A stretch of DNA of 64,000 nucleotides from DAOUEG01 sp964595455 (GCA_964595455.1 CAZQQL010000001.1:1-64000); one strand, 5' to 3'; counted from the first letter of the stretch, positions 1 to 8,286 are shown. The notes: generated by a model not told the origin, from the letters alone. Program-made: numbers and translations.

Positions 1-141
1 CAAGAGCACGTTACAGTAATACCCTTGTGGGCAGCCGACGAAGTCTACGTTTTGAACCCCAACGTTTATGAAATGGGCGTCGGCACGTATGGCAGTGGTT
101 TCGGGTGGAGCATCAATAAAGTATGGATAAGCCAGGAGTAA
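1..141 (+). CDS. Peptide ABC transporter substrate-binding protein (family 5), C-terminal end
   Basis: The first 46 codons read open from base 1 to a TAA at 139-141; the start lies outside the window. The peptide (beginning QEHVTVIPLW, ending WISQE) resembles the extreme C-terminus of family 5 dipeptide/oligopeptide-binding lipoproteins, which typically close with a short aromatic-rich strand after an 'IP' segment. The full-length paralogue at 43010-44662 ends in the same style (SVDTIWINK). Two Dpp-type permeases follow, giving the order binding protein-permease-permease. The role would be capture of a peptide or other small solute outside the membrane. Family assignment rests on position and the short tail. 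Confidence 0.7.
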   Translation, partial: QEHVTVIPLWAADEVYVLNPNVYEMGVGTYGSGFGWSINKVWISQE

Positions 142-216
142 TACTAGATTAAGTTCATCCGCCATCGAAAAAGAATACTACAAGCGGACTGAGCAAAGTA
201 ACCAGCAGCTTAGAAT

Positions 217-250
217 GGCGCGGCTGCAAAATCCACGGAGCAGCCGCGTC
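217..250 (+). other. Stable hairpin between binding-protein and permease genes
   Basis: An inverted repeat pairs GCGCGGCTG near 218 with CAGCCGCGT near 241, and is followed by seven A on the plus strand rather than T, so it is not a classical plus-strand terminator. It lies between the binding-protein stop and the first permease. A comparable hairpin occupies the same place in the second transporter operon (44673-44714). Such elements commonly protect the upstream binding-protein mRNA so that it outnumbers the permease message; that role is inferred. Confidence 0.45.
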
Positions 251-330
251 AAAAAAAGTGAAAATTGGTTTTATCGTGAAGTTATTACACAATATCACCC
301 GGTATATTTGTTTAGAGTAAGAAAGCCGAA

Positions 331-1287
331 ATGGGTACATATATAATTCGCCGGCTGCTACAAGCTATCATAGTTATCTTGATTATCACGTTCATCGTCT
401 TTCTGGTCATCCGTCTGTTGCCGGGAGATCCTGTTCTATATTATCTCTCCCAGACTCAGGCGGAAAAATTGACCATAGAGGAGCTTGAAAAAGCGAGGGA
501 AGAGTTCGGGTTAAACGATCCCTTACCTGTGCAGTATGTCGATTGGATAAAGGACCTGTTCCGCGGCGATCTTGGGAATTCGCTTTTTTACCGCGAAAAA
601 GTGGGCAGCCTTATCGGCGAACGTTTCCCCGTGACGTTGTATATAGGTTTGATAGCCTTTGTTTTCAGTCATGCGTTGGGTATTTTGTTCGGTGTAATAT
701 CGGCTCTACGACGCGGAACCAAAACGGATACCTTCGTAACGTTACTGGCTAATATCGGGATAACCGTCCCTATCTTCTGGCTGGGTATTTTGTTGATATG
801 GGTTTTCGGCCTCCAGTTGGACTGGTTACCACGCTACGGATACACCTCTCCTCTGGAAAACTTCACGAAAAGCATCAGCCAGGTGATATTACCGGTTGTC
901 TGCGAAGCTATATTTCCTTTGGCAGCTACTACCCGCCAGACACGATCCAGCATTTTGGAAGTAGTGCGACAGGACTACATCCGCACCGCGTGGTCCAAGG
1001 GGTTGCGAGAGAGGGTCATCGTGGTGAAGCACGTTATGAAGAACGGCTTGATTCCGGTAGTGACGCTGGCGGGAACGGGATTCAGCTACATACTGGGCGG
1101 CTCGGTCCTTGTAGAGACGGTTTTCAACATACCGGGTATGGGCCGCTTAGGGGTAGATGCCGTTTTCAGCCAGGATTACGCTATCATCCAGGCTATAGTG
1201 CTTATAACTGCAGTGGTCATCACGCTGGTCAACCTCCTGGTCGATATTTCCTACGGATGGCTTGACCCCAGAGTACGCTACGGTTAG
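331..1287 (+). CDS. ABC transporter permease, DppB/OppB type
   Basis: A 318-residue inner-membrane permease with about six hydrophobic helices. The N-terminal IRRLLQAIIVILI helix and the RLLPGDP motif are hallmarks of DppB/OppB proteins. The cytoplasmic EAA-type loop that docks the ATPase is visible around DYIRTAWSKGLRERVIV, and the VETVFNIPGMGRL motif follows. It would pair with the DppC-type protein starting at 1303 to form the channel of a peptide or nickel-class importer. The ribosome site before the ATG is weak (GTAAGAAAGCC). No ATPase genes are present in this cluster, so these must be supplied from elsewhere. It is clearly paralogous to the permease at 44817-45773. Confidence 0.93.
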   Translation: MGTYIIRRLLQAIIVILIITFIVFLVIRLLPGDPVLYYLSQTQAEKLTIEELEKAREEFGLNDPLPVQYVDWIKDLFRGDLGNSLFYREKVGSLIGERFPVTLYIGLIAFVFSHALGILFGVISALRRGTKTDTFVTLLANIGITVPIFWLGILLIWVFGLQLDWLPRYGYTSPLENFTKSISQVILPVVCEAIFPLAATTRQTRSSILEVVRQDYIRTAWSKGLRERVIVVKHVMKNGLIPVVTLAGTGFSYILGGSVLVETVFNIPGMGRLGVDAVFSQDYAIIQAIVLITAVVITLVNLLVDISYGWLDPRVRYG

Positions 1288-1302
1288 AAAGGGTGCTAGT
1301 TG

Positions 1303-2199
1303 ATGTCCCAGCAGACCGCGATTATTCAGGAATTTGCAGAAATACAGCCACATGTAGGGGAATTCCGGCGCATCGTCAGGGTGATGGCCTCCCGGAAGGT
1401 GGTCGTCATCGGTTTTGTGATCATCGTACTGATGGTGATCATGGCGGCTTTCGCTCCATGGTTGGCCCCTTATGACCCGAACCTGACCAGTCTTCCCGAA
1501 GCCCTCCAGCAACCCAGCACGACTCACTTGCTCGGGACCGACTCGCTGGGCCGTGATACACTCAGCCGCATCATCTATGGATCGAGAGCATCGCTGCTGG
1601 TGGGGATAGTCTCAATAACCATCGCTGCCTCTATAGGCATGGCGCTGGGATTGATCGCGGGCTACTTCGGAGGTATGACTTATACGATTATCATGAGGTT
1701 TATCGATGCTCTCATGGCTTTTCCTATGATACTTATGGCCCTTGTGCTAGCCGCCATTCTTGGCGGAGGGCTGGGTAATGTCATGATCGCCATCGGAATC
1801 GCCTTAACGACGATATATGCCCGGCTGATGTGCGGGCAAGTACTGTTCATCAAAGAAAACGACTATGTACTCGCAGCCCGAGCTCAAGGAGCCAGTAATC
1901 TTTTTACCATGCTGCGACACATATTGCCCAATTGTCTCCCGCCGCTCATTGTTCTGGTAACAATGCAGATGGGTTCTGCGATTCTGGCGGAAGCCGGCTT
2001 GAGCTTTCTGGGTATTGGTATTACACCTCCAGACCCCGCGTGGGGCGCCATGGTCAGCAACGGCTATAAGTACCTGTTGGACTTACCAGTTTTATCCTTC
2101 GCCCCTGGTATAGCAATTATGCTTGTGGTGTTCGCTTTTAATATGGTAGGCGACGGACTCAGAGATGCCCTCGACCCCCGGTTAAGGGGTACATTATAG
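1303..2199 (+). CDS. ABC transporter permease, DppC/OppC type
   Basis: The second channel subunit, about 298 residues, starting 15 bases after the DppB-type stop. The ATG at 1303 is chosen; a TTG directly before it is in frame. It has a cytoplasmic N-terminus, then LLGTDSLGRDTLSRIIYGSR, the signature segment of DppC proteins, about five further helices, the EAA loop around DYVLAARAQGASN, and the conserved C-terminus GDGLRDALDPRL. The protein is close in sequence and length to the one at 45785-46687. Substrate is not readable from the permease; downstream lie an Ntn hydrolase and a DUF169 protein, not ATPases. Confidence 0.93.
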   Translation: MSQQTAIIQEFAEIQPHVGEFRRIVRVMASRKVVVIGFVIIVLMVIMAAFAPWLAPYDPNLTSLPEALQQPSTTHLLGTDSLGRDTLSRIIYGSRASLLVGIVSITIAASIGMALGLIAGYFGGMTYTIIMRFIDALMAFPMILMALVLAAILGGGLGNVMIAIGIALTTIYARLMCGQVLFIKENDYVLAARAQGASNLFTMLRHILPNCLPPLIVLVTMQMGSAILAEAGLSFLGIGITPPDPAWGAMVSNGYKYLLDLPVLSFAPGIAIMLVVFAFNMVGDGLRDALDPRLRGTL

Positions 2200-2564
2200 G
2201 CAACCAGGGAAAAATCCGGTTCAGGTAATTACATTGCGGTACATAGCTCCTGATCAATCGTTCCGGGTCTGAGACACCAGAGTGGAAACAGGGGCTCGTA
2301 TCCCAAGGGTGACACGAGGTATTTAGCCTGTTACCTCATTCGGAACCGAGGTGGGACCGTAGAATCAAGCAACCGAGCATTCGCTATTCCAAGGGTAGAC
2401 CGCCAATTACAGTTTTTCAGAAAACCAGTCAGGATCGAATACGGGCTCTTGTCCTGAGACCTAACCAGTTCTCGTTTCAAGCTTTTTTGCAGGATTTTTC
2501 ACCTCATATGAGAAATAACAGGTTCCGGAGCCTCGATAAAGACGGGCTGGATACGCAACTGGAA
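2200..2564. other. Non-coding stretch between transporter operon and hydrolase gene
   Basis: About 365 bases with no credible ORF. A string at 2350-2359 resembles the conserved T-box core, but the strong promoter at 2565-2593 lies downstream of it, so it is not in the leader of the next gene. No hairpin with a T-run was seen after the permease stop. Nothing else is supported here. Confidence 0.4.
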
Positions 2565-2593
2565 TTGACCGATATCAGACATAAGCATATAAA
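2565..2593 (+). promoter_or_regulatory. Sigma-70-type promoter for the Ntn-hydrolase gene
   Basis: TTGACC (2565-2570) and TATAAA (2588-2593) are separated by exactly 17 bases. Transcription would begin near 2600, giving a leader of about 33 bases before the ATG at 2633, with a GGGAGG ribosome site in it. This makes the hydrolase/DUF169 pair a unit separate from the permeases. Confidence 0.6.
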
Positions 2594-2632
2594 TAACTAA
2601 AATGGTGGAAGAACTAAGTTCGGGAGGACATC

Positions 2633-3850
2633 ATGACGTGCACTGCTGCGCTGGCCACTGGTTTGACATCGTACAGGGGAAATCTGGTCGCACAATCCCA
2701 TGATTGCGGACACTCCTGGGAGACTCTCAGGATACACCTGATAATTCCAGAAAAGGGGCATAGATATCTCGAAACATGCGGCCCCGGACCGGATAATCTG
2801 ACTCCGATATTGAACGAAAGAGGGATCGCTACCGTCGGGTTCGGGCGTACGGCCATGCAGTTCCCTCCGTACCATGGCACCCCGAAACGGATCACAGAGC
2901 AGGAACTGATGATGAAATCCAGTAATGCCCGTGAGTATCTCAAGGCCTGGTCTGAAAACATGACTCAATACGGAACCAGTGGTTTTATGGGGGGTGGTTC
3001 CATTGCCCGCATGATGATAGATACAAAGGAAGGTTACATGTTCGAAGGGGCAAACTGGATATACGACGATCCGGTTAATCATGCCATCCATGGTCCGATG
3101 ACCGACCAGGTATTTGCCTGTGCGAACTTTTTTGTAAACTCCGCCTTGAAAGGCAAAGCTGAACAAGGGATAGGGGCGGGACACAACAGGGCCAAGAGAG
3201 TATGGAAACTGCTTGTTGATCGGCAGTACGATTGCTGTGTCATGGAAACACCGCATCAACCCGAGGGTACAAATATCCCATATTACGGCGCCGGTATTAC
3301 GTTGCCTTACATGATGAGTATCTTCAGAGACCATGGAAGCCTTTCTGCTGCAGAAGGCAGAATGAGCCACTATATACCGGAAGAAAGAGGGTGCGAAGCG
3401 GTATGCATCCACGGAATGGGCTTCTATACGAAGTGCGCTACTATCTGTAACGTCGTTGAAGATCACACCGACCTGTTCAGTTGCCTGTGGATGACCTTTG
3501 GCCAACCATGTTCGTCTCCGTATTTACCGGTTTACATCGGCGTGAATGAACTACCGGAAGACATCACCAAAAAAGCCAATCCCGTGGCTAAACTATTCGA
3601 AGATTTACGGCTGGAACTGGAGTATCACCCGGAATATGCGGAAAAGGTTACTCGATACTGGACAGTCTTTGAGGTACAGACCATTGAAGAAAGCAAAAAA
3701 ATAGAAACGGATGCCGCCGAACTTGTCGACAGAGGGGACATCGCGGGGTCTCGAAGAATACTAACCGAATTCGTTGCCCGTAAATGGGAGGAAGGCGCGT
3801 CAGCGGGCAAGGCATGGCTCAAGAAAATAAAGGAGCTGCCGCTGGCATAG
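2633..3850 (+). CDS. Ntn-type hydrolase, C45/C69-like (acyltransferase or dipeptidase family)
   Basis: A 405-residue protein beginning MTCTAALATG. In C45 (penicillin acyltransferase-like) and C69 (PepD-like) enzymes, a Cys exposed at the N-terminus after processing is the catalytic nucleophile; Cys3 here is in the right context (Cys-Thr followed by a small-residue strand and SHDCGH). Further family-like pieces are the central GFMGGGSIARMMIDTKEGYMFE strand pair and the later TICNVVEDHTDLFSCLWMTFG, comparable to the C69 segment around the substrate pocket. It would hydrolyse or transfer an amide-linked acyl group in the cytoplasm; no signal peptide is seen. The location after a peptide importer suits peptide or amide breakdown. 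C45 versus C69 cannot be settled by eye. Confidence 0.62.
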   Translation: MTCTAALATGLTSYRGNLVAQSHDCGHSWETLRIHLIIPEKGHRYLETCGPGPDNLTPILNERGIATVGFGRTAMQFPPYHGTPKRITEQELMMKSSNAREYLKAWSENMTQYGTSGFMGGGSIARMMIDTKEGYMFEGANWIYDDPVNHAIHGPMTDQVFACANFFVNSALKGKAEQGIGAGHNRAKRVWKLLVDRQYDCCVMETPHQPEGTNIPYYGAGITLPYMMSIFRDHGSLSAAEGRMSHYIPEERGCEAVCIHGMGFYTKCATICNVVEDHTDLFSCLWMTFGQPCSSPYLPVYIGVNELPEDITKKANPVAKLFEDLRLELEYHPEYAEKVTRYWTVFEVQTIEESKKIETDAAELVDRGDIAGSRRILTEFVARKWEEGASAGKAWLKKIKELPLA

Positions 3851-3914
3851 AGTATTTGATATAGCAGTCAGCCGTTAAATATGGCCAATCAGTGAGAAAG
3901 CGAGGATTGACACA

Positions 3915-4691
3915 ATGAGAGCCAGTGACAATAACTATTGGGGAACGGAAATCGAGAAGTTATTGCTTCTTAAAACATCACCGATTGTGATAAAAATGCT
4001 GGAAAAGGAAGAAGACATCCCCGAGGGCTCCTTTCGGCCGTGGAGAGATGAAGGCATCCACATCGCCCAGTGTCAGGCATTTGCTCTATCCCGCCGCCAG
4101 AGAATGACTGTGGCTATGTTGAAGGAGGACAACTGGTGTCCTGCCCCGATCTCAGCTTACGGGATGGTTACCCCACGTGAAGAATACCCCGGGTTCCCGC
4201 AAGTAGTAGAGGACCAGGAAGCGGCAAAGAGTCTTGAGAAAACTTCTCCTGAATTCGAGTATGGTAAATATATCGGCATCGTGTCTGCGCCTTTAAAAAA
4301 CGCTGATTTTGAGCCGGATGTACTTATCATTTTCAGTAACGTAACACAATTAAGGAGCATCCTTTACGCGGTTAAATATAAAGAAGGGTCTCTGGTCAAT
4401 ACGGTGCTCGATCCCTTGCGTTCTTGTGTCTTCTCCATTATTCCGGTTATGCAAACCGGGGAATTCCGAGTTACCATCCCCGACCCCGGCGAATACCTGC
4501 GAACAATGTGTAGCGATGATGAAATCATATTTTCTGCGCCCGGGGAAAAAATTGGTAGTCTGGTATCCGGTCTCCAACATTTCAGCGACCTGAAACAAGG
4601 GTATGCCGATCTCTGCTTCGATATGAGGCCGGACTTCCATCAACCCGAGCACTATAAGAAATATTTTGCAGAGTGGGGACTCATTCATTGA
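3915..4691 (+). CDS. DUF169 domain protein
   Basis: A 258-residue soluble protein matching the DUF169 pattern: an N-terminal helix with LLLKTSPIVIKML, a Cys-containing AQCQAFALSRRQRMTVAML segment, CPAP shortly after, and the late VTIPDPGEYLRTMCSDDEIIFSAPG strand that family members share. The biochemical role of DUF169 is unknown to me; members are frequent in anaerobes next to oxidoreductases or methyltransferases. It follows the Ntn hydrolase by 64 bases on the same strand and may be co-transcribed. Several conserved cysteines could bind metal or a cofactor, but that is a guess. Confidence 0.72.
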   Translation: MRASDNNYWGTEIEKLLLLKTSPIVIKMLEKEEDIPEGSFRPWRDEGIHIAQCQAFALSRRQRMTVAMLKEDNWCPAPISAYGMVTPREEYPGFPQVVEDQEAAKSLEKTSPEFEYGKYIGIVSAPLKNADFEPDVLIIFSNVTQLRSILYAVKYKEGSLVNTVLDPLRSCVFSIIPVMQTGEFRVTIPDPGEYLRTMCSDDEIIFSAPGEKIGSLVSGLQHFSDLKQGYADLCFDMRPDFHQPEHYKKYFAEWGLIH

Positions 4692-4846
4692 GAAGACCTG
4701 AACAAAGCAAAAGCATGGTAATGACCAGAAAACGAGGGAAACATCAGACCTTTACCAAGCTACGGGATATGTACTGAGTGAAAGACAGGGCTCTCTCGCT
4801 TTGGAGGCACTAATAAAAGTTACCTGGAGATGCAGCCTCAGTCGGC

Positions 4847-5130
4847 GTGACCACTCTCTTTGTGAAAGAAAACCTGGAAAGTACCAGGTTTAACGCCAAA
4901 CACGCTGATAAGCTGCCGGTACGCGTTCACCATATGGTCTGGGCAAATATAGTGAAATGGAAGAACTCTTAAACGAGAAGTTACTCGGTGATCATAACTG
5001 GATTGCCGATGTGGCTGACGGCTCTGGATACGGGCATACCGCCGCTTTGTACGAACCATACACCAACGATCCCGGGACGTTAGGGATGTTGTATCATACC
5101 GGCGTAGATCTCTATCATTACGTTGAGTAA
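4847..5130 (+). pseudogene. Possible decayed coding fragment, unidentified
   Basis: Two overlapping plus-strand frames read as protein-like but neither is a complete gene. One runs from about 4848 (VTTLFVKENLEST) to a stop at 4979; the other from ATG 4957 to TAA 5130 (57 codons, with LLGDHNWIADVADGSGYGHT). The second looks like a conserved Gly/His-rich enzyme segment. A frameshift between the two would explain the pattern. The neighbourhood also holds a broken ModC gene, so this 750-base stretch (4692-5441) looks like a graveyard. A minus-strand frame at 5080-5301 with one hydrophobic helix could be another remnant. I cannot name any of these. Confidence 0.3.
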
Positions 5131-5441
5131 GCCCATCTCGCCGGCCTGCAGGTCTCTATCCACGCCGAGTCCGGCCGCTCCATAATATCCAGAAATATTA
5201 GGAAGCGTCACCATAACAATAAAGAGAAGCAACCATGCCAGCCTGCGTGAAGGGTTGATTCTCCGAATTCTCATGGTTGCAATATACCCGTTTTCAGACA
5301 AACATCATGCAAAAGGCGCTGGCCTCGACCTGAACAATCCACAAACAAGTAAAGAGGATAGCGCTTTTCTCCAGTGGTGATATACTGTCCAATAAATCTA
5401 CCCTCTCCGGTTAAAACCGGGAGGGGTCCAGGAGGAAAACC

Positions 5442-5651
5442 ATGCAAATCAGCGCACGCAACATACTCAAGGGCAAGGTAAAGAAGGTCACCGAAGGAGC
5501 CGTCAACAATGAAATCGTGGTGGAAGTTGCGAACGGCGTGGAGATGGTATCCATCATTACCAAATCCTCTTCGGAGAGGCTGGGGCTCAAGGTAGGCAAA
5601 GAAGTTTACGCTATCGTGAAGGCTTCGAATGTGATGATAGGCACCGATTGA
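5442..5651 (+). CDS. mop: Molbindin (Mop/TOBE) small molybdate-binding protein
   Basis: A 69-residue protein consisting of a single Mop/TOBE domain: MQISARNILKGKVKKV, then GAVNNEIVVEV, ITKSSSERLGLKVG and YAIVKASNVMIG, which are the canonical strands and the molybdate-binding region of molbindins. A strong ribosome site (AGGAGG) precedes the ATG. Such proteins assemble into oligomeric rings that buffer molybdate or tungstate in the cytoplasm. It stands alone between two decayed segments, with a broken ModC-like gene on the other strand just beyond it, which suggests it outlived a former molybdate locus. Confidence 0.9.
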   Translation: MQISARNILKGKVKKVTEGAVNNEIVVEVANGVEMVSIITKSSSERLGLKVGKEVYAIVKASNVMIGTD

Positions 5652-5749
5652 GCCCGGTAGCGAACCGAACCTAGGTCTGGCAATAGCAACAAACACATTG
5701 ACCGAAGAGTCCCGGCGACGCGTGATAATAGGTCATTGGCGTTGGCGTT

Positions 5750-6206
5750 TTACTTATTCCGGGAAAAATGCAGGGACGAGGGAGGAAAGAGCCAGCCCCG
5801 CTTTCCAGGCTCCAGATCGATATTCTCCGTATCTTTTCGGGGAGCCAGACAGGAAAATACCGGCTGGGATTCGCAGATCAACAGTGGCCGGGCAGCGTAA
5901 CATATCATCAGGCGTGCCGGCTTGACGTATCGTTCCTCTCCCAGGACCGCTATCCTGTCGGAGAACGATAGTACGGGTGGAGCACTGAAGGTTGGCTCTT
6001 CCTGAGTGCTTTCCCTTGTCTCAGGATTGAGCGCGCGAAGCGGTTCGTCGAGCAAGAGGACTTCCGGAGATGTAGCCAGAGCACGCTCCAGGGCCACTCC
6101 CTGTTTTTCTCCCCCGCTTAAGGTTTGCGGCATTCGGTCGAGCAGGTCATCTATCCCCTGCAGGCAGATGCATATGGTCGGCTATCTGCCGGTACATAGG
6201 CTCTGA
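5750..6206 (-). pseudogene. Broken molybdate/tungstate-type ABC ATPase (ModC-like)
   Basis: On the minus strand the ABC signature and Walker B region are clear: MPQTLSGGEKQGVALERALA followed by EVLLLDEPLRALNPETRE. No Walker A region is present. Upstream the matching YRQIADHMHL helix lies in a different frame and runs into a stop, so a frameshift separates it from LLDRMPQTLSGGE. Downstream the H-loop is lost, and only DRIAVLGE remains before the sequence becomes unrelated. The Q-to-E change in LERALA and L-to-R in EPLRAL are also unusual. This is a truncated, frameshifted relic of a ModC/WtpC-class ATPase, adjacent to the intact molbindin. Confidence 0.75.
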
Positions 6207-6352
6207 AGAATGAAATCTAGTGTAAAGCGAAGAACAACCATTTGACACATTAGTACTAGTAAAAAAAAGGGTCCAGCAAATATAACGCAACAACTACAAT
6301 TGAGTCAACTACTCGGACCAGGCGCGTCTCAAGAGCCGTATTCATTATTAAG

Positions 6353-6381
6353 TTGACGATACGTAGCTGTTGTAATAATAT
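6353..6381 (+). promoter_or_regulatory. Promoter for the cysteine desulfurase-like gene
   Basis: TTGACG (6353-6358) and TAATAT (6376-6381) with a 17-base spacer give a near-ideal sigma-70 promoter, starting transcription near 6388 and leaving about 50 bases before the GTG at 6438. The preceding 140 bases (about 6210-6350) hold no gene; a second TTGACA at 6242 lacks a good partner. Confidence 0.6.
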
Positions 6382-6437
6382 GAGTAATACAAATCCATCC
6401 TTTATCGGAATGTAACCCGTACCACCGGACCCACAAC

Positions 6438-7778
6438 GTGAACAAAGAACAATTAGCAGCCATACGCGGTGATTTCCCGGCGTTGCACCAGGTCCGTAAT
6501 GGGCGTCCGCCGGTGTACTTCGATAATGCCTGTACGACGCTGGTTCCCCGGCAGGTGATAGATGCTATGGTCAGGTATTACACGGAATATCCCGGATGCG
6601 CCGGCGCCCGGAGCCGTCACTGGTTCGCGGCGGAGGTAAACGATCGCCTTGAAGGCAACCCCGAAAAAGACATCGAGAGCCCGCGCTCGCTCATCCGGCG
6701 ATTCATCAATGCAAGGTCGGAAAAAGAGATCGTCTTCACCCAGAACACCAGCTTTGCCCTCAATATCGTGGCCCTGGGGAGCGGGTTCAAACAGGGCGAT
6801 GTCGTCCTGTTGACGGATAAAGAACACAACTCTAACCTCCTGCCCTGGCTGCGGCTCCAGAAACAGGGCTTGATCAAGGTGGAACACATCATTTCCGACG
6901 AAGATGGAGTGTTCGACCTTGATGATTACAGGGACAAACTGCACCGGAACAGGGTTGCCCTGGTCAGTATGGCTTACACATCGAATGTCACCGGCTACAC
7001 CATCCCGGCCGGTGAAATAATCAGGCTGGCCCATGATAGTGGAGTAAAAGTACTTCTCGATGCCGCTCAAACCGCATCCCACCGCACGCTGGATGTCCAG
7101 GAACTGGATGTGGATTTCATGGCATTTTCCATGCATAAGATGTGCGGGCCACGGGGCATCGGGGTCCTGTACGGTAAACAGGAGTACCTGGGGCAGGCTG
7201 TTCATGAGGAAGATGACCCTCCCGGGACGATTGCGCCCGCGATACTGGGCGGCGGAACGGTAGGAGACACGACCCACACATCATACTCCCTGCTCGAACC
7301 GCCGGAACGGTTCGAAGTCGGTATCCAGGACTATGCCGGCCAGATCGGCGCGGGGGAAGCAATCAGGTATCTACAATATGTCGGAATGGATAACATCAGC
7401 GGTCACATAAACGATCTGAACAGCTTCCTGACACGCAAACTGCTGGACAACTATGGCGATACCGGCTGGTTCCATATCATCGGGCCTCATGACGCCGGGC
7501 AGCGGAGCGGCATTCTGACATTTGAAGTCAAACGGCCTAACGCTGTGGGCATCGCGGAAGAACTGAGCGACATGAACAACATCATGATCCGCGACGGTGT
7601 ATTCTGCGTTCATTCCTTCTTCAACAGCCGTTGGGGAGAAGGTTGGATGCGGCCGAAACTGCCTTCCGAACACCGGATGACCTACCGGGTTTCTCTTTAC
7701 TTTTACAACACCATGGAAGAATGTGAGACGTTCCTGGATGCCCTCGACACCATCTTCAGAGAGCGAAGCTACATCTAG
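6438..7778 (+). CDS. Cysteine desulfurase-like aminotransferase class V (SufS/CsdA group)
   Basis: A 446-residue PLP enzyme. The Schiff-base lysine is K234 in FSMHKMCGPRGIGVLYG; D208 in LLDAAQTASH sits under the pyridoxal ring. The persulfide cysteine expected in SufS-type enzymes is present as C390 in IMIRDGVFCVHSFFN. Reaction: cysteine to alanine with transfer of sulfane sulfur to an acceptor. The start is GTG 6438, with a weak ribosome site. The next genes encode a NifU/IscU-like protein, a molybdenum hydroxylase and XdhC, so a role in sulfurating the Mo cofactor is more likely than general Fe-S assembly. It is slightly longer than typical SufS (about 410 residues) owing to insertions near residues 70 and 255-290. 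Confidence 0.85.
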   Translation: MNKEQLAAIRGDFPALHQVRNGRPPVYFDNACTTLVPRQVIDAMVRYYTEYPGCAGARSRHWFAAEVNDRLEGNPEKDIESPRSLIRRFINARSEKEIVFTQNTSFALNIVALGSGFKQGDVVLLTDKEHNSNLLPWLRLQKQGLIKVEHIISDEDGVFDLDDYRDKLHRNRVALVSMAYTSNVTGYTIPAGEIIRLAHDSGVKVLLDAAQTASHRTLDVQELDVDFMAFSMHKMCGPRGIGVLYGKQEYLGQAVHEEDDPPGTIAPAILGGGTVGDTTHTSYSLLEPPERFEVGIQDYAGQIGAGEAIRYLQYVGMDNISGHINDLNSFLTRKLLDNYGDTGWFHIIGPHDAGQRSGILTFEVKRPNAVGIAEELSDMNNIMIRDGVFCVHSFFNSRWGEGWMRPKLPSEHRMTYRVSLYFYNTMEECETFLDALDTIFRERSYI

Positions 7779-7794
7779 AAGGGAGACAAGGTCC

Positions 7795-8196
7795 TTGGAT
7801 GAACTTGTCATCAAATATTACCGGAAGCTGTGCCGAGAGGGCTTCAAATATACCGGCGAACTGGAGAACCCCTCCATTTTACTGGACACCGTGGGCGAGA
7901 AAATCCGTATTTGTTCCCATGTCAGCCACGCCTACATGCACATTTACATCAGTGTTCGTGACGGTATCATCGAGGACATCAAATATCTGTGTACCTGTGA
8001 TCCAACCGCCAACGTCACGGTGGAAATCCTCTGCTCTTTGATAAAAGGCAAGCCCTTGCAGGAAGCTGAATCTCTGACAGAAGAATCCTTCATCGGAGCG
8101 CTGGGAAGTACCGGTGATGAATTCATGAAAAAAGTCCGCGGCATCATCGAGTTGCTGCACCGGGGAATAGCCCGCTATAAAGCTGCCGCAGGCTGA
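7795..8196 (+). CDS. NifU/IscU-like scaffold protein lacking the third cysteine
   Basis: A 133-residue protein. The start is taken as TTG 7795, preceded by GAAGGGAG at good spacing, 16 bases after the desulfurase stop. The fold segments of IscU are visible: the first cysteine region (RICSHVSHAYMHIYI), GIIEDIKY, then LCTCDPTANVTVEILCSLIKGK matching the second cysteine loop and helix. The third IscU cysteine (normally HCS near the last helix) is absent; the region reads GDEFMKKVRGIIELLHRGIA. C40 and C66/C68 remain. It may be a sulfur acceptor or carrier rather than a cluster scaffold. Tight coupling to the desulfurase supports a sulfur-transfer pair. Confidence 0.75.
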   Translation: MDELVIKYYRKLCREGFKYTGELENPSILLDTVGEKIRICSHVSHAYMHIYISVRDGIIEDIKYLCTCDPTANVTVEILCSLIKGKPLQEAESLTEESFIGALGSTGDEFMKKVRGIIELLHRGIARYKAAAG

Positions 8197-8216
8197 TTTC
8201 CACTGGTTGAACATCG

Positions 8217-8246
8217 TTGACAACATCAAACCGCAGATGCTATGTT
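8217..8246 (+). promoter_or_regulatory. Promoter for the molybdenum hydroxylase gene
   Basis: TTGACA (8217-8222) and TATGTT (8241-8246) lie 18 bases apart, just after the NifU-like stop, predicting a start near 8253 and a leader of about 80 bases before the TTG start at 8332. Confidence 0.5.
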
Positions 8247-8267
8247 AAAGATATTGTATCAAAGTCA

Positions 8268-8286
8268 TTAGTACATATGGTACTAA
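8268..8286. promoter_or_regulatory. Operator-like inverted repeat downstream of the promoter
   Basis: TTAGTAC (8268-8274) and GTACTAA (8280-8286) form a perfect 7-base inverted repeat with a five-base centre, placed within the first transcribed bases. This is the usual position and geometry of a repressor site for a dimeric HTH protein. A related half-site, TTAGTACTAG, occurs near 6250 upstream of the desulfurase gene. The regulator is unknown; a MarR protein is encoded at 26486. Confidence 0.4.

Noticed and set aside
2340..2365. T-box-like core GGTGGGACCG ahead of the Ntn hydrolase gene
   Set aside because: The strong promoter at 2565-2593 lies downstream of it, no specifier stem or terminator is evident, and the gene is not an amino-acid or tRNA-synthetase gene.
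5080..5301. Minus-strand 73-codon frame with one hydrophobic helix
   Set aside because: No ribosome site, no recognised family, and it overlaps another possible remnant; too weak for a gene call.
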